Source: Antilocapra americana
Taxonomy: Eukaryota; Chordata; Mammalia; Artiodactyla; Antilocapridae
Assembly (NCBI GenBank): GCA_007570785.1
Contig: ML660204.1
Span: 930,001 to 994,000 of the forward strand
Direction: 5' to 3'
Length of the DNA: 64,000 nucleotides
The translations under genes and the position numbers were made by a program. Positions 1 to 15,439 of this stretch are shown in pieces. Under the pieces are notes generated by a model. That model saw nothing but the letters and a program-made list of their open reading frames with translations. It had not been told where the DNA came from and ran no database searches. Every line of letters starts with the position of its first letter. Positions within the stretch are counted from its first letter, which is position 1.

Positions 1-1334
<1,334 letters not shown>

Positions 1335-2662
1335 TCAGTCCCTCTTCCGTGATCTGGATGCCCCCGCTTCCTGAAAATGCAGTGTGAGCGGGCACACAGG
1401 GGCACACATGCAATTATGGGTGACTTCAGATCCACTCTGAGGTCATTTCCCATCAAAATGATATAGCCGTGCTCTGGGTAGCTTTCATAGAAATAGCCAC
1501 TTACTGGTCTTTATAGAATCCAGTGACAACTATAACTCATGCTCTGAAAAGTACACACATGTACCCCCAATTAATTGGAGAATTATGGGCCTTCCTGAAG
1601 CTTATGCTAAATTAAACATTAGCATGCTTATGCTAAATTAAGCTAAATAAAGTTTACACATAGGAAGCTGAAGCCCAGAGACATAAAGTGATTAGCCAGG
1701 ACTAGGACCCTGGTCTCCTAATACCTAGTAAGAGGAAGAAGAATTAAATGTATGGAAATGTTAGGGTCAACATAGTTACTGTGCCCTTCCTGGCACCCAA
1801 GGCAAAAATAGAAGCAGGATGAATATATAAACTTCAGTCCCTGATAGAAGAAAGGCATTTAAGTTCATGGGTGAAACTTTTTTGAGATGGCAAATATGAA
1901 GAGGAATTTGCCTCTTTGGTTTACCTCTTAAAGTCCTTAAGTAAGAGACATAGAAAGACAACTAATGAAGAGTCCATCTTCATAAAGTCATTTCTTACTT
2001 TGTGCTTCTAAAAACGCCAGCCCAGGGTGTAAATTAAAATGTAACCCCAGGACAGGCATTTTGGGATAAGGGAGTGAAATTATCATAAAACCAGGATTAA
2101 TCCTTATAATAACCCTATCAAGTGGATAGAGAAGAGCAATCCTTATTTTATGAGAATGGATAAGTGAGTCACCTAGATTCACACAGCAGGCCCATGGCTT
2201 TGGTTAATATTGGCACCCAGGTTTTTTGACTCTAACTCCTATACCCTTCTTGGGACCATGATTCCTCAGATTAGAGGCCAAAGGCTCAGATACTCTTGGA
2301 AAACAAGCCTTATTTATTTACTCATTCTACAAATTATTACTTCTTTCCACTGTGTGGCAGGCACCGGGCTGGATTCTGGAGTCTCAGAGGTGAATTAGGG
2401 AAGGCCTAAAGCCCTCACAGCCTAGTGGGATAAAAAGGGCACACTGGTACCTATGCCTGGAATTGACTTTCTTGACTCTTTGCCCTACTGCTTCCTTCTC
2501 TCTTCCATATTTCGGTTTAAAAGGCACAAACTTACTTTCCCTCTGAAAAATGGATCTCCTTCCTGAGATCCTGTTGCCTGTTTTTTTCTTGGTCCCCATC
2601 ACAACATATCGTAATATATTATGAACTAATCCATCTACTCAGTATATTTATTGAGCAGCTAG

Positions 2663-2790
2663 GAAATGGCAACTTACTCCAGTATTCTTGCCTGGAGAAC
2701 CCCATGGAGAGAGGAGCCTGGTGGGCTACAGTCCATGGGGTTTCAAAGAGTCGGACATGACTGAAGTGACTTAGCATGAACACACACATA
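2663..2790 (+). mobile_element. Bov-A SINE monomer, partial
   Basis: It contains the Bov-A body (CTCCAGTATTCTTGCCTGGA, then GGAGCCTGGTGGGCTACAGT and AAAGAGTCGGACATGACTGA). It lacks the tRNA-like head seen in the Bov-tA copies elsewhere in the window. Confidence 0.85.
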
Positions 2791-2974
2791 TGCCAGGCAC
2801 TTCTCTGGGTGCCAAGGATAAATGAGAAAGTGTTTCAAGTCAGCCTCATAGCCTGAGTTTACTGGTTACTATCCACCTTTCTTTCTAATGAAGCACCATG
2901 TCTGTTTTGTTCGCCACATGGGATTTATATATAGGGGGACTTCAAGACCCTGGGTCAGAGAAAAAGCTTACAAG

Positions 2975-3105
2975 TCTCACGGTTTGAAGGTGTCCGCTAG
3001 ACAGTGAGCTCCATAAGGGAGGACACTAATTATGTCTTGTTCATTTCTGTATCCATGGCACCTAGACCAATGCCTAGCAGAAGCTGGTACCCAAAGAACA
3101 TGGTC
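2975..3105 (+). repeat. L2 LINE 3' end
   Basis: The order of phrases is typical of the L2 3' terminus: a form of 'gtgagctcc..agggagga', then 'tcatttctgtatcc', 'ggcacctag' and 'tgcctagcaga'. Confidence 0.6.
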
Positions 3106-3194
3106 AAATAAAAAAAAAGCAAGGGTGAATGTGGAGGATAGAGGGTGGGGCAAGAATGGCGGGAAATCTTATGCTTTGAGTGATGACCATTGTT

Positions 3195-3420
3195 ACCAAG
3201 AGTACAGGCTCTGAACTTTTGGGTCCTGGTGTTGAAATCACAGCCTGCTTCCTGTGCCACCTTGCACAAGTTGCATAGCCTCTGTGTCTGTTTCCTTCTC
3301 TGTAGAATAGGAATGACGGTAATATTTGCCTCTAGGGGTTAACGTGAGAACAAAATGATTAATGCTGGTTTCCTGTCTGGCACAGGTCGGGCACTCAATT
3401 CGTGCTGGTGATTACTGTCC
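3195..3420 (+). repeat. MIR SINE
   Basis: The stretch has the MIR order: 'tctgaacttttgggtcctg', 'ccaccttgcacaagttgcatagcctctgtgtctgtttcc', then a decayed 'aataggaatgacggtaata'. Confidence 0.65.
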
Positions 3421-3519
3421 TCATGATTGTTACTGTGGTAGTGCGGAGACTGACGACTTTGGGGAAAGAGGAGGGCTGGAGGAGGGATTAGATCAAGTCT
3501 GGGCCATTTTGAGCTTTCA

Positions 3520-5545
<2,026 letters not shown>

Positions 5546-6414
5546 TCACCTTGAAGCCGCGGAGGATCCTGACCCCACTGACATCGTGAGGGTAGACTGA
5601 GTTAGAAATAGCTGAATTAATAATAATGGCTTGGTAATAACCGTTATTAAAGCAATCCTAGGAGCCATAGTCCTTCGGGTTTTATGCACTCATTCATCCT
5701 TACTTTGAGGATGAGAAAGCTAAGGCACAGTCAAAATAAATAACCTGCCCAGTATTATCTATAATAGAAAGGGTGGAGCTGGACTCCACACACCAGAACC
5801 TACACTTTCACTGCTAGCTTATTTTTGCTAAAATAAGCTTATTTTATGAGCATACAGTTATCTACCTATGGCAGAAGCAAAGGTCACTGTAATAGCTTGA
5901 AAGAACAAGCCACTTGTAATTTCCCACTTGGCCTGAGCAGCTCCTGTTCACCCCAAGCACCTGTGTCAACAGGTCACTGACCTTTATGATCTTGTTGCAG
6001 AAATTAAGTGGGAAGGGAAGAATACTGTATCAAGTTAGTGTATAATTTTGTCAGAAAAATGATGCCTCAAATAAGTAAATAAATTATTCATTCTTACTGA
6101 GAGCTTAATGTTATCACACTTAAATGTCATTAAGTGTAAGAATTAACTTTATGCATTATTTTTAGGTTTATTCTTACAGTGAATTCTATCAATCATATGA
6201 TTTCTCTTCTTTTTATTCTCTATGAAGTTTCAGTCCCCAGTTTTTAAGTGGATTTGTTAGCTTTTCCCTTTATAGGATTGCCAGATAAAATACAGGATGC
6301 CAATTAAATTTATTTTTCATGTAAACAACTAATTTTTTAGTTTGTTTGTAAAGTAATATTAGTCTCATGCAATACTGGGGATATATTAATACTAAAAAAT
6401 ACTCATTGCCTACC

Positions 6415-6670
6415 TGAAATTCAAATTTTTAATAAAAACTTTATTGAAGTATAATTAATTTACAATGCTTCAGGTATACAGTCAAGTGATTCAGCTGTAT
6501 ACATATATAATATATATATATTCTTTTTCATATTCTTTTCCATCATAGGTTATTACAAAATATTGACTATATTTCCCTGTGTTATATGATAGGTCCTTGT
6601 TGTTTATCTATTTTATATATAGTAGTGTATCTGTTAATCTCAAACTCCTAATTTATCCCTCCTCCTACAA
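6415..6670 (-). mobile_element. L1 LINE 3' UTR fragment
   Basis: The plus strand reads 'aaaactttattgaagtataattaatttacaatg', followed by 'caggtatacag' and 'gtgattcagctgtatacatatat'. This is the reverse complement of the terminal region of artiodactyl L1 elements. Only the 3' UTR is present. Confidence 0.7.
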
Positions 6671-7149
6671 AAATTTAAATTTAACTGGGTGCCTGTTTTT
6701 GCTAAATCTGACACTCCTACCCCCATATCTATCTTCGCTGGGTAATGAGGATTCTCCACTGCTCCTTCATGATGTTCAGGAAATAGAAGTAAAGCCCTTG
6801 AGTTGGCCCAAGTCCCTGTGACTTGCAGAACTGGCTTCCTTTAATCTGGACACCATCCAAGTAGCAGTAATGTCACTGCAGTAAAATCTCACAAGATGGA
6901 CTGGCTTTTCAGTGCACAGGCCACCTTCCCATCTGCTCTGCCCTTGGGGTAGACTTTGAGCCCCGTGTTGAGATGGGAACACTGAGGCTGAGCAGATGGA
7001 GGTCACTTGCTGAGGGTTCCCAGTAGAATGCACATGCAAGGCTGGGTTGACTCCAGGCCTCTTTCCCTTGAGCCTCCCCTGTGTAAGATAAGGCTGCTCA
7101 GAGGTTGGTGTGCAGGAGAGGTGAAGTCTTTCCTGATGGGGTCCAGAAC

Positions 7150-7620
7150 ATGCCACCCTAAAATATGGCACCTCAGCACATTGACTATTTTAAGCTGAAG
7201 GAGTCAGAGGAAACAACAGAAGCAGGAAGGTCATTCAGAATTCCCCTGCATCATCCTTCTTTCCTGAAAGCAGGAGATAAATCTCCCTGGTGAAAGGTAT
7301 CCTCTTTTCAGAGTACCAGCAGGAAGGGAGACCTCCTTATCACAAGAGATAGGGAACTGAGGGCTGGGAAGTCTGTATAAACAAACCTTGTTCCTCCTTT
7401 ACCATGTACTACCCCTACTCCAACCTCTCTGCCTTGTCAATTCTTCACAGATTTATTGTTTCTTTGTCAAAAAGGTATAAAAATTTCCTGCTCTAGTCAC
7501 TTCTCAGGGTCTTCCATTCTCTCCCTGAACGTTCTCATGTACATGTGAAAATTTAATAAAATGTGTGTGCTTTTCTCTGGTTAATCTTTGTTCAGTTTAA
7601 ATTTTAGATCCAGCCAGGGA
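7150..7620 (+). mobile_element. Probable solo LTR of an endogenous retrovirus
   Basis: The segment has LTR-like organisation on the plus strand: TATA-like boxes at about 7375 (TATAAACAA) and 7475 (GTATAAAAAT), then an AATAAA signal near 7555 followed by a GT-rich stretch. No retroviral coding sequence is next to it. It lies antisense in CCM2L intron 2. The family is not identified and the boundaries are approximate. Confidence 0.45.
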
Positions 7621-7690
7621 CCCTAAGAGGGTTGAGGGAAACTTTCCCCCAATCTGTTGTCCCCAGATCCTTCCCACCCCTCCCCCCTCA

Positions 7691-7966
<276 letters not shown>

Positions 7967-8149
7967 TTATCTAACTGAATTCTTATAAAAACATTGCAGG
8001 AAGGGGGAGGTTACCTCTATGATTTCCATTTTACAGATGGAGAAACTGAGCCTCAGAGAGAGCTAGTAAGGTTACCAGCTAGTGGCTGTAGAACCAATAG
8101 TTTACCCTGGGCAGTCTTGCTCCAAACCTTCATTCTAAATACCAAGGTG

Positions 8150-8280
8150 AAGGAGTTTGGGGAAGAATGGATACATGTCTATGTATAGCTGAGTCCCTTC
8201 GCTGTTCACCTGAAACTATCACAACATTGTTAATTGGCTAACCCCAATACAAAATAAAAAGTTTAAAAAAATAAACACCC
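8150..8280 (+). mobile_element. L1 LINE 3' end
   Basis: It matches the terminal 3' sequence of artiodactyl L1 ('gaatggatacatgt', 'gctgagtcccttcgctgttcacctgaaactatcacaacattgtt', 'caatacaaaataaaaagttt') and ends in an A-rich tail. A second copy is at 13440-13570. Confidence 0.8.
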
Positions 8281-8544
8281 AGGCGACAGTAGGAACCTGC
8301 CCAGGCTGGGGCAAGTACAGAAAAATATTAACATCCAATGTGGCTGAATGGTAGGTGCATAGGTATTTATTAAGCTATTTTCTGTGCTTTCCTCAATGTT
8401 AGAAATGATTGATTTCTAATTAATGATACTGTAGTATAATCCAGTGGGCACCTGCATAAAAATGGCCTGGATCTAGATTGAAGGAGCAAATTCTAGGGCC
8501 TCAACCCAGCCCAACAGAATTTAAACTCCCAGGAAAGTGTGAGC

Positions 8545-8745
8545 ACTGATTGAGAACAGTGGTTCTCAGTGTGTGGTTCCTGGGTTCCAACCACCAGCAG
8601 TAGCAGCATCACCTGGGAATTTAAGAGAAATGTAAACTCTTGTGCTCTATCCCAGACCTATTGGATCAGAAACTGGGATGAGACCCCCATGATACGTGTT
8701 TTGACAAGCACCCCAGGTGATTCTGATGCCCAGTTCAAGTTTTAC
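8545..8745 (+). mobile_element. MER5A-type hAT-Charlie DNA transposon relic
   Basis: Diagnostic phrases appear in order: 'gtggttctcagtgtgtggttc', 'agcagcatcacctgggaa', 'cccagacctattggatcagaaact', and 'gacaagcaccccaggtgattctgatg'. It is non-autonomous and long inactive. Confidence 0.8.
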
Positions 8746-8779
8746 AATCAGTATCATGGAGCCTGGATTAGGTACAAGG

Positions 8780-9000
8780 AAGCTCTGAGGAATGAGATCA
8801 AGCAATCTGGGAACAGGCATTCCAAGAAGAGGGCACAGCATGTGCAAAACCCTGGGGGCTGCAAGGGCCGGATGAGCACAAGCCTGGAGAAGATGTATTA
8901 TTGCCATTTTGCTGTAGCTCAATGATGAGATGAACAAGTCATAGAGGGCCTGAATGTTGGCTATGGAGCCAGGACTTTATCTCATGGATGGGAGTATGTG
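8780..9000 (+). repeat. Old mammalian repeat, family not assigned
   Basis: It contains 'ggcattccaagaagagggcacagcatgtgcaaaaccctg', then 'atagagggcctgaatgttggctatggagccaggactttat'. The same phrases recur near 28590, 34680, 48220, 50320, 55870 and 60400, so this is one repeat family with at least seven copies here. I cannot name it with confidence. Confidence 0.5.
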
Positions 9001-9039
9001 TGTATACCTGAGTGGACAGGGGAAATAGTTGTTTTGTCT

Positions 9040-9455
9040 GTGGCCCTGAATGGTCCAGCCTTGCCCACTTCTCCAGCTTCATCACACTGTCCCTCATTCC
9101 TGCCCTCTGGCTCTAGAGCCATCTTTCAGTTCTTCCTACTTGCTATATTCCTTCCTCCCATGGAAGGGCTTTGCACACACTGTTCCCCTGCCTGAAACAC
9201 TCTTTCCTACCCCCTTTCCTTCCACCTATCAGCTCAGGCTGACCACTCTAAAGCTTAATATTCTCCCAGCACTGTATATGGAACCTTTTGTGCAATTTTA
9301 CATTAATTGCTTAAAAAAATTAATAGCTGTCTACCCCACTAGACTGTGAGCTCCAGGGAGGGAGCAGGGACCTTGTTTGATTTTGCTCACAGTGCATCAT
9401 CACCAGCACCAGGCATGGTGCCTGGCACATAATAGGTGCTGAATAAATAACTGTA
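9040..9455 (+). repeat. L2 LINE 3' end
   Basis: The L2 order is present: 'gggctttgcacacactgttcccctgcctgaaacactctttcc', 'agactgtgagctcc', 'caggcatggtgcctggcacataataggtgctgaataaa'. Confidence 0.8.
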
Positions 9456-10258
9456 GAAGGAAGGAACCAAGAAGGAACAAGAATTTATGTCTTGGCTCCC
9501 TTCGGAGCCCTCACAGTTCACATGGGAGCCTTTTCAAACAGTCGGATCTTGGTTTCCTGGGGGAAGAGGGCTCCGTGGGGATGGGGGTGGGGAGTTGGAA
9601 GCTGAGAGGCTTCCTGGACTGCAAAGACAAACAGGTGAGATGCCCAGAGAACCAGAATAGAAAATTTCTGAGAGTCAGGAAGAAGTAAAGATCTAGGGGG
9701 TTGGGTAGTGACCCTCAGGCTGAGGCCTTTGGAGCAGAACTGGTCCCTGTATAAAGATGGGGAGAGGGCAGGCTCAACTGGAACCTGGCAAGAGGAGGAG
9801 GTAGGTGTCCCAGGCCTGGAGAGGCACCTCATAGCACAGACTTGCCCTACCTGAGGTCCTTCTCTCTGATGAGGCAAGGAGCAGGGGAATGGGTTTGCTG
9901 GGTGTCTATTTTTCTGTCTCTCCTTTGGTCTGAGAAACTGCAGGGGGATCCCCTAGGAACACCAGGGAAGCAGGTTGGGAGTGTCTCCCAGACTAATCTG
10001 GCTGGCTGGATTTTCCTGGAAGGTACCTGTCTGTCTGTTCTTTCCTGGGATGGCAGAGGCCACTAAGAGCAGGGAGACTGGTTAGAGAGTTTGAGCCCAA
10101 GTGTCTGGCTGCCCAAGGGTAGAGAAGAAGGTCTTTCCAAATAAGAAGAAAGGTGCTCCTGATGCCACTCACTGCCCATCACCCCACCCCCAGGCTTCTC
10201 ATTTCTCCAACTGCGGGGACACTTCTCTACCCCGAACTCTTTCCAAACGCCCACCTAC

Positions 10259-10288
10259 CTTTTTCCCTTTCTTGACTTCATATTCCAT
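10259..10288 (-). CDS. CCM2L: CCM2L coding exon 1 (start codon)
   Basis: This 30-base coding part encodes residues 1-10 (MEYEVKKGKK) and ends after a complete AAG codon at a GTAGGT donor. The ATG at 10286-10288 sits in a strong Kozak context (ACCATGG). The exon is too short to be found as an open frame; it was identified by reading the minus strand upstream of exon 2 for the known lysine-rich N-terminus. The 5' UTR continues to higher coordinates and its start is not visible. The lysine-rich start continues into the basic segment of exon 2. Confidence 0.9.
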
Positions 10289-10700
10289 GGTGAAGCGTCC
10301 CCTCTGCTCCTGCCACCACCTTCTCCCCCCACGCAGTTCCTTTGTTCTTTTTCCTGCCTGGTCGGAAACTCCACCAGCCCCGGAGTTCCTGCCCCTCCCG
10401 TCTGATAGTGAGCGCCGGGTGAGGGGTGGATGGAGGATGCAGCCTTGGGACCCTCCAGCTGAGCAGTGGAAGCCCAGTCAGAGCAACTGACCAGGGAGAA
10501 AACCCCAAGATCTCCAGCCCACAGGCTTGCCACTGAGGGGGCTGGGGAACTGACTAAGGCTGAGAAGAGTCCTCTGAATTTAGAGGCAGAAAATCCCAGA
10601 TCCCTCCCCAACTTCTGCTACTGACCTTGCTGTGTGACCTTGGCAAGGCAGGTGAGTCCCCCTTTTCACAGCCTATTTCCCCCTCCCTTTTATAAATTAG
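10289..10700 (-). promoter_or_regulatory. CCM2L: CCM2L 5' UTR and proximal promoter region (inferred)
   Basis: This is the sequence immediately upstream of the CCM2L start codon. It is moderately GC-rich, has no recognised repeat and carries several GGAA/TTCC cores of the kind bound by ETS factors, which would suit an endothelial gene but are very common by chance. No TATA box or transcription start can be assigned. The extent is a guess based on position. Confidence 0.35.
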
Positions 10701-10839
10701 GGGTAAACATTGCCTTCCTCTCTAGGCTGCTGTGGTGAGAAAGAGTGGGTGGGCAAATGCTTCATAACCTATGGAATATTGTGAAAGCAAGTTATGATTT
10801 TAAGAATTAATCATTACCAATATTAAGGAAGGCAGTATG

Positions 10840-11045
10840 CATGGGCTTCAGAGTAGGCCGCTTGAGTTTGAATCCTGGCATTGCCACTTACTAGGGTTAT
10901 GACCTTGGGTCTGTAACCTTTTGTGCCTCCATTTCCCCATTTGTAAAATGGGCACAATACCAGCCTGACCTTCAGAGTGACCTTGTAAGAATTAAAAGCA
11001 CTTAGAAAAACTCCTGAAACACGTGAAGTACTCAATAAACATTAA
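10840..11045 (+). repeat. MIR SINE
   Basis: A nearly full MIR: 'gagtttgaatcctggcattgccacttact', 'tatgaccttggg', 'gcctccatttccccatttgtaaaatggg', ending 'gtactcaataaacatt'. Confidence 0.85.
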
Positions 11046-11223
11046 CTCTTCACCTATCTGTGTGTCTGTGTGTTCTGGGCTGTTTTACTGTATTTTGAGA
11101 GAATATTACTAGGGAAGCAGGGCTCACTTTGTGGTTCTGGACTGAGACCTTTATGTATGTCACCTCACTTATTTTTCACAAGGTTGGTGTACCATTATTA
11201 TATGTGTTGTGTTTGTGTGTGTA

Positions 11224-11425
11224 TTAGTCACTCAGTCGTGTCCAACTCTTTGTGACCCCATAGACTGTAGCCCACCAGGTTTCTCTGTCCATATAATTTT
11301 CCAGGCAAGAATACTGGAGTGGGTTGCCATTCCCTTCTCCAGGAGATCTTCTCGACCCAGGGATCGAAACCAGGTCTCCAGCATTTCAGGTGGATTCTTT
11401 ACTGTCTGAGCCACCAGGGAAACCC
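11224..11425 (-). mobile_element. Bov-tA SINE
   Basis: Read on the minus strand it starts with the tRNA-like head (GGGTTTCCCTGGTGGCTCAG) with a recognisable box B, continues into the Bov-A body and ends ACACGACTGAGTGACT. The copy is moderately diverged. Confidence 0.93.
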
Positions 11426-12483
11426 TATATGTGCTATCCAGATTTTTAAAACAGACTCAAGTTCAAAGGTGAACCCAAGGAGGCACACAGTAAATGAGAC
11501 AAAGGCCTGGAATTTCTGCCTGGTCTGGCTCTGATCTGAAGCCTGGTTACTTACCTCTCGGGCCTATGCCCTCTGTGTGGCCCACCCAGAGCAATGGGAA
11601 AGGTTCTAAGTGATCCCTCTTCACCTTGCCCCGACCACTCAGTTCTGGAGACCTAAGCCCTGGAACTGATTTGCTATATGATGCAAGCAGCCTGCTTATT
11701 GTAACCTCTCTGGGTCTCAGCTTCCTCCTCTTTCCACTGGGAACAATAATCCCCCAAACTCTGTCCTGCAATCAGAGGTATGACAAGAGATATCAGGCCG
11801 TGTATGAGAAGGCAGTTGGAAACTGTGAAGTGTAGGGGCCCATGCATAGGATTGTTTGGAAAGTTTTTTCTAAATACCCGGGTATGCCAGGGCAGTGCCC
11901 ATGGGAGCAAAGCTCATAGCTCCCTACTGCCTCTGGGTGAGAGAGCTGCAGGAGACTCTCAGACACCAGCCTTCCTCTGTCTCTTCCTCCCTCTTTTGGA
12001 GGTGGGGAAATGGCCCAGACTGCTCAATGATAGTTCACACAGCCACCCTCTCTGCTCCCTGACATCCTGCCAATCATGTCCCTACAACAGGAAGTGCCTG
12101 CGGGCTAACAGGAAGAGGCTAGGATGTACTAGCCAATCCCTGCCTGCTCTGGACATCACCCTCCCAGTTAATCCCTGAGCAGGTCCCGAATTCCCACCCT
12201 CAGATGGCAGCTGGGAATGAGACATGGTCTCTTGCTCTGGCACTTCCATGATGGCTTTTGCAAACCTTTTCTTCTCTCTGAGCCTCAGTTTCCCTCTGGG
12301 TAAGAGAGGGACATCTCTTATTCCTGGATTAACTCCAAACATCCCTGAACTCCTGTGGAGCTCAAACATGATCAGTGTTCTGAATGCCACTTGAAATAGC
12401 AAACCATCTCTGTTTCTCTGCAGTCCCAGCCCAGGACCATGAACAGATCAGGTACTTAGTACAAGTCAGTGGAAAGTGAGACT

Positions 12484-12700
12484 GTTAGATGCTCAGTTGT
12501 ATCTAACTCTTTGCGACCCCATGGACTGTAGCCCACCAGGCTCCTCTGTCCATGGAATTCTCTAAGCAACTATACTGGAGTGGGTAACCATTCCCTTCTC
12601 CAGGGGATCTTCCCAACCCAGGGATCGAACCCCCATCTCCTAGGTGGCCTCCTACATTGGCAGGTAGATTCTTTACCATCTGAGCCACCCGGGAAGCCCA
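12484..12700 (-). mobile_element. Bov-tA SINE
   Basis: The minus strand begins GGGCTTCCCGGGTGGCTCAG and runs through the full tRNA-like head (GGGTTCGATCCCTGGGTTGG) and Bov-A body. Confidence 0.93.
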
Positions 12701-13439
12701 GGAGACAGGTGGACCTAGGTTCAAATGTGTATGACCTTGAACCGATAGTTTCTCTCTTGGAGTCCCAGAATCTCATGCATCAAAAGCAGGATAATGATGG
12801 TGTTTGCCTCAGGAGGCTGCTGAAGGGATTAAATGGGACCAGAAGTATACAATGGTAATACTTATTAATAAAGCTGCTTGTGAATCAAAGAAGAGGTGAG
12901 TAAAACAAAGTCTGTGCCCTGAAGACTTGGCAGTCATGGCAAATAGAATTCACCTCTTTTGAGGCACCTCCAATTGATTGGCAGGGGCTGCCCTGGAGTG
13001 CTGATTATAAAAACCAAATCTCCCAGTGGAAAGGGGATTGCCATGGGATGGTGAGTGGGTGGGTGGGTGGAGGATGTGGCAGCCAGTGCATATGCTGACC
13101 CTTGATCCAGTGAGAAAGAAAGACAGACAGGCAAAGAACTCTGACACAAGGCAAGCGACTTATTTGGGGAAAGCAGAATTGGGAGCCATTCACCAAGCCT
13201 GTGGCAAACCAACCAGGGTTTGAAGGGAAGCAGGCTTTGAAGGGCGTGTGTACAGGAAGGTCACTCCAGGCAGAAGGAATGCTGTGAACAGTGCCTGAGA
13301 TGTGATGTTTTGAGCTGCTAAGAATAGACTATCCGATCAAGGGTGGCTTATACATAAGGAACATTTATCATCTCCCAAGACAAAGCCCAATGATAAGTGA
13401 TTTCAGGGCTGATTAATTGAGCAGCTCAAGAATGATATC

Positions 13440-13570
13440 AAGTGGGAGGGGAGTTTAGGGGAGAATGGGTATACATCTACGTATGGCTGAGTCCCTTCAC
13501 TGTTCACCTGAAACTATCACAACATTGTTTGTTAATCAGCTATACCTCAATACAAAATTTAAAGAAAAGA
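13440..13570 (+). mobile_element. L1 LINE 3' end
   Basis: It is the same terminal sequence as at 8150-8280 ('ggctgagtcccttcactgttcacctgaaactatcacaacattgtt'), ending in an A-rich tail. Confidence 0.8.
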
Positions 13571-13814
13571 AAATCAGGCTTAAGAGATGAAAAAGTAAAA
13601 TACCATTAACACCTAACCATTGAGGAAGAAACTCTACCAGGAAAATACACAGCCTCAGAGCTCACTTTGAAAAGGTAGCACACATTATTTCTAAATGGGT
13701 TTTTTAAATCCCTTCTCTGGTTTAGTGTTTGTATTACTTTATATAATTAAAAGTTTTCCTCATGCAAAAAAAAAAGAATGGCATCAAGTTTCTTATATCT
13801 TCTGCTTTGTTGGT

Positions 13815-14215
13815 GTTACAGGCTGAATTCTGTTCCTCCCAAATTTGTATGTTGAAGCCATAACACCCGGTACCCCAGGGGTGGCTGTTTAAGGGAGATA
13901 AGGCTTCTAAAGAGGCGATTAAGTTGAAATGAGGCCACAGTGTGGGTTCTAATCTAATCTGACTGGTGTCCTTATAAGAAGAGGAAATTTGAAGACACAG
14001 ATACCAGGGGCGCATCCACATAGAGAAAAGACCACGTGAGGACACAGTGAGAATGCTGCCATCTGCAAGCCAAGGAGAGGGCTTCAGAAGAAATCAGTCC
14101 TGCTGACAACTTGATGTTGGACTTCTAGCCTCCAGAACCATGAAAAAATAAATTTCTGTTAATTGACCCAGTCTGTCATATTTTGTTATGGGAGTCCTAG
14201 CAAACTAGCACAGCT
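13815..14215 (+). mobile_element. MaLR (MLT1/MST-type) solo LTR
   Basis: It shows typical MaLR LTR phrases: 'caaatttgtatgttgaagcc', 'gactggtgtccttataagaagaggaa', 'cacgtgaggacacagtgagaatgctgccatctgcaagcc', 'cttctagcctccagaacc', then an AATAAA signal. It is a non-coding LTR with no internal region. Confidence 0.8.
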
Positions 14216-14384
14216 GGAGAGAGGGTAGCAATACAGACATCATACTCCTCATCATTATTCTGGTTTTGATGCTATCAATGATTGAGGAGGCCAAGGGTCT
14301 CCCTTTCTTGTATGTCTTTCTATTGAGAAGGAAACATTTCCCAGAGATTCTTCAAAAGACTTCCCTTAGAAGTCTAGGGGTCAG

Positions 14385-14770
14385 ATGTATTAGCCAGGAT
14401 ATATTTCAGCTGTCATAAAGACCCCCCAAACAGTGGCTTAAACATGATAGAAGTTGATCCCTTCCATCACATAAGCAGTCCAGGTCAGGTATGGCAGTTC
14501 CATGTGTCCAGGACCCAGGGCCTTCCTGTCCTGCTGCTCCTCCATGCTAGGATTTTGCTCTCAACTTCAAGCTGGCTCTCCACACAGCTGCAGTTCGGCC
14601 AGTAGGAAGGGTAAACTGAGCTAGAGGAGAGCACAGCTCCTCCCTCTAGGGGGATGACCTGGAAGTAGCACAAAGTTCTATTGCTCATAACCCATTGGCT
14701 GGAACTTGTTTCCATGGCAACAACTAATTGCAAAGGAGGCTGGGAAATACATCCCTCTACTCTACAGTGG
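14385..14770 (+). repeat. Old interspersed repeat, transposon-like, family not assigned
   Basis: The start 'gtattagccaggatatatttcagctgtcataa' with 'cagtggcttaaaca', and the end 'ctcataacccattggctggaacttgtttccatggcaaca' plus 'gctgggaaatacatccctct', recall a dispersed mammalian repeat seen in many genomes. The name is uncertain. Confidence 0.5.
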
Positions 14771-14904
14771 CCATGTGCTCAGCTAAAAAGCCCTTTATAG
14801 AGAAAAGGGGTGCATGGATACTGGGGACATACAGCAGTCTCTGCCTCACAGAATTGGTCACATGCCCCTGCCCCCACCAATCCTAAATCAGGGGAATTAT
14901 CTTG

Positions 14905-15090
14905 GACCAATGGTTCTCAAACTTGGGTGTGCATCAGAATCACCTGGAAGGCTTATAAAAAAAATGTTGCTCCTCATCCCCACACTGGCTGATTCAGTAG
15001 GTCTGGGATAGGCTCTGAGAATCAGCATTTCTAACAAATTTCCTGGTGATGCTGGTCTGGGGACCACACTTTGAGATTACTGTCTTAGGC
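14905..15090 (+). mobile_element. MER5A-type DNA transposon relic
   Basis: It reads 'ggttctcaaacttgggtgtgcatcagaatcacctgga', then 'gctgattcagtaggtctgggat', 'gagaatcagcatttctaacaaatttcctggtgatgctg'. Confidence 0.85.
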
Positions 15091-15439
15091 CAACTCAATC
15101 GTGACTCGCTTCCTGAGGCCAGGGAGAGGCTCTATGCCCTGAGCACTTGGGCTGGGGGCTCCTAAGAAATGGGGCTGTACCTGAGACCATGGTGAGAAAG
15201 ACCATTGAGTGGCACCCAAGAGAGGCTCATACAAACAGGAAGGTGGAGGTTTGGAGAAGCTGTAAGACTGTGAAGCTATGAGGGCCAGGTACAATAATGT
15301 TGGAAGTGAGGATCAAGAGATATTTGGGGTCTAGTTATAAGAAGTCAGCATTAGGTAAGAGATTTGACCTTGCCTACCAAAGAAAGTCACCAGCTATCTG
15401 ATGGTACAAGAACTGAGTCATTAGCCACTGCAGTCACTG

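Noticed and set aside
10101..10611. Open frames of 118-129 codons near CCM2L exon 1
   Set aside because: They cross the exon 1 region in the wrong frame or strand; the true coding part is the 10-codon MEYEVKKGKK segment.
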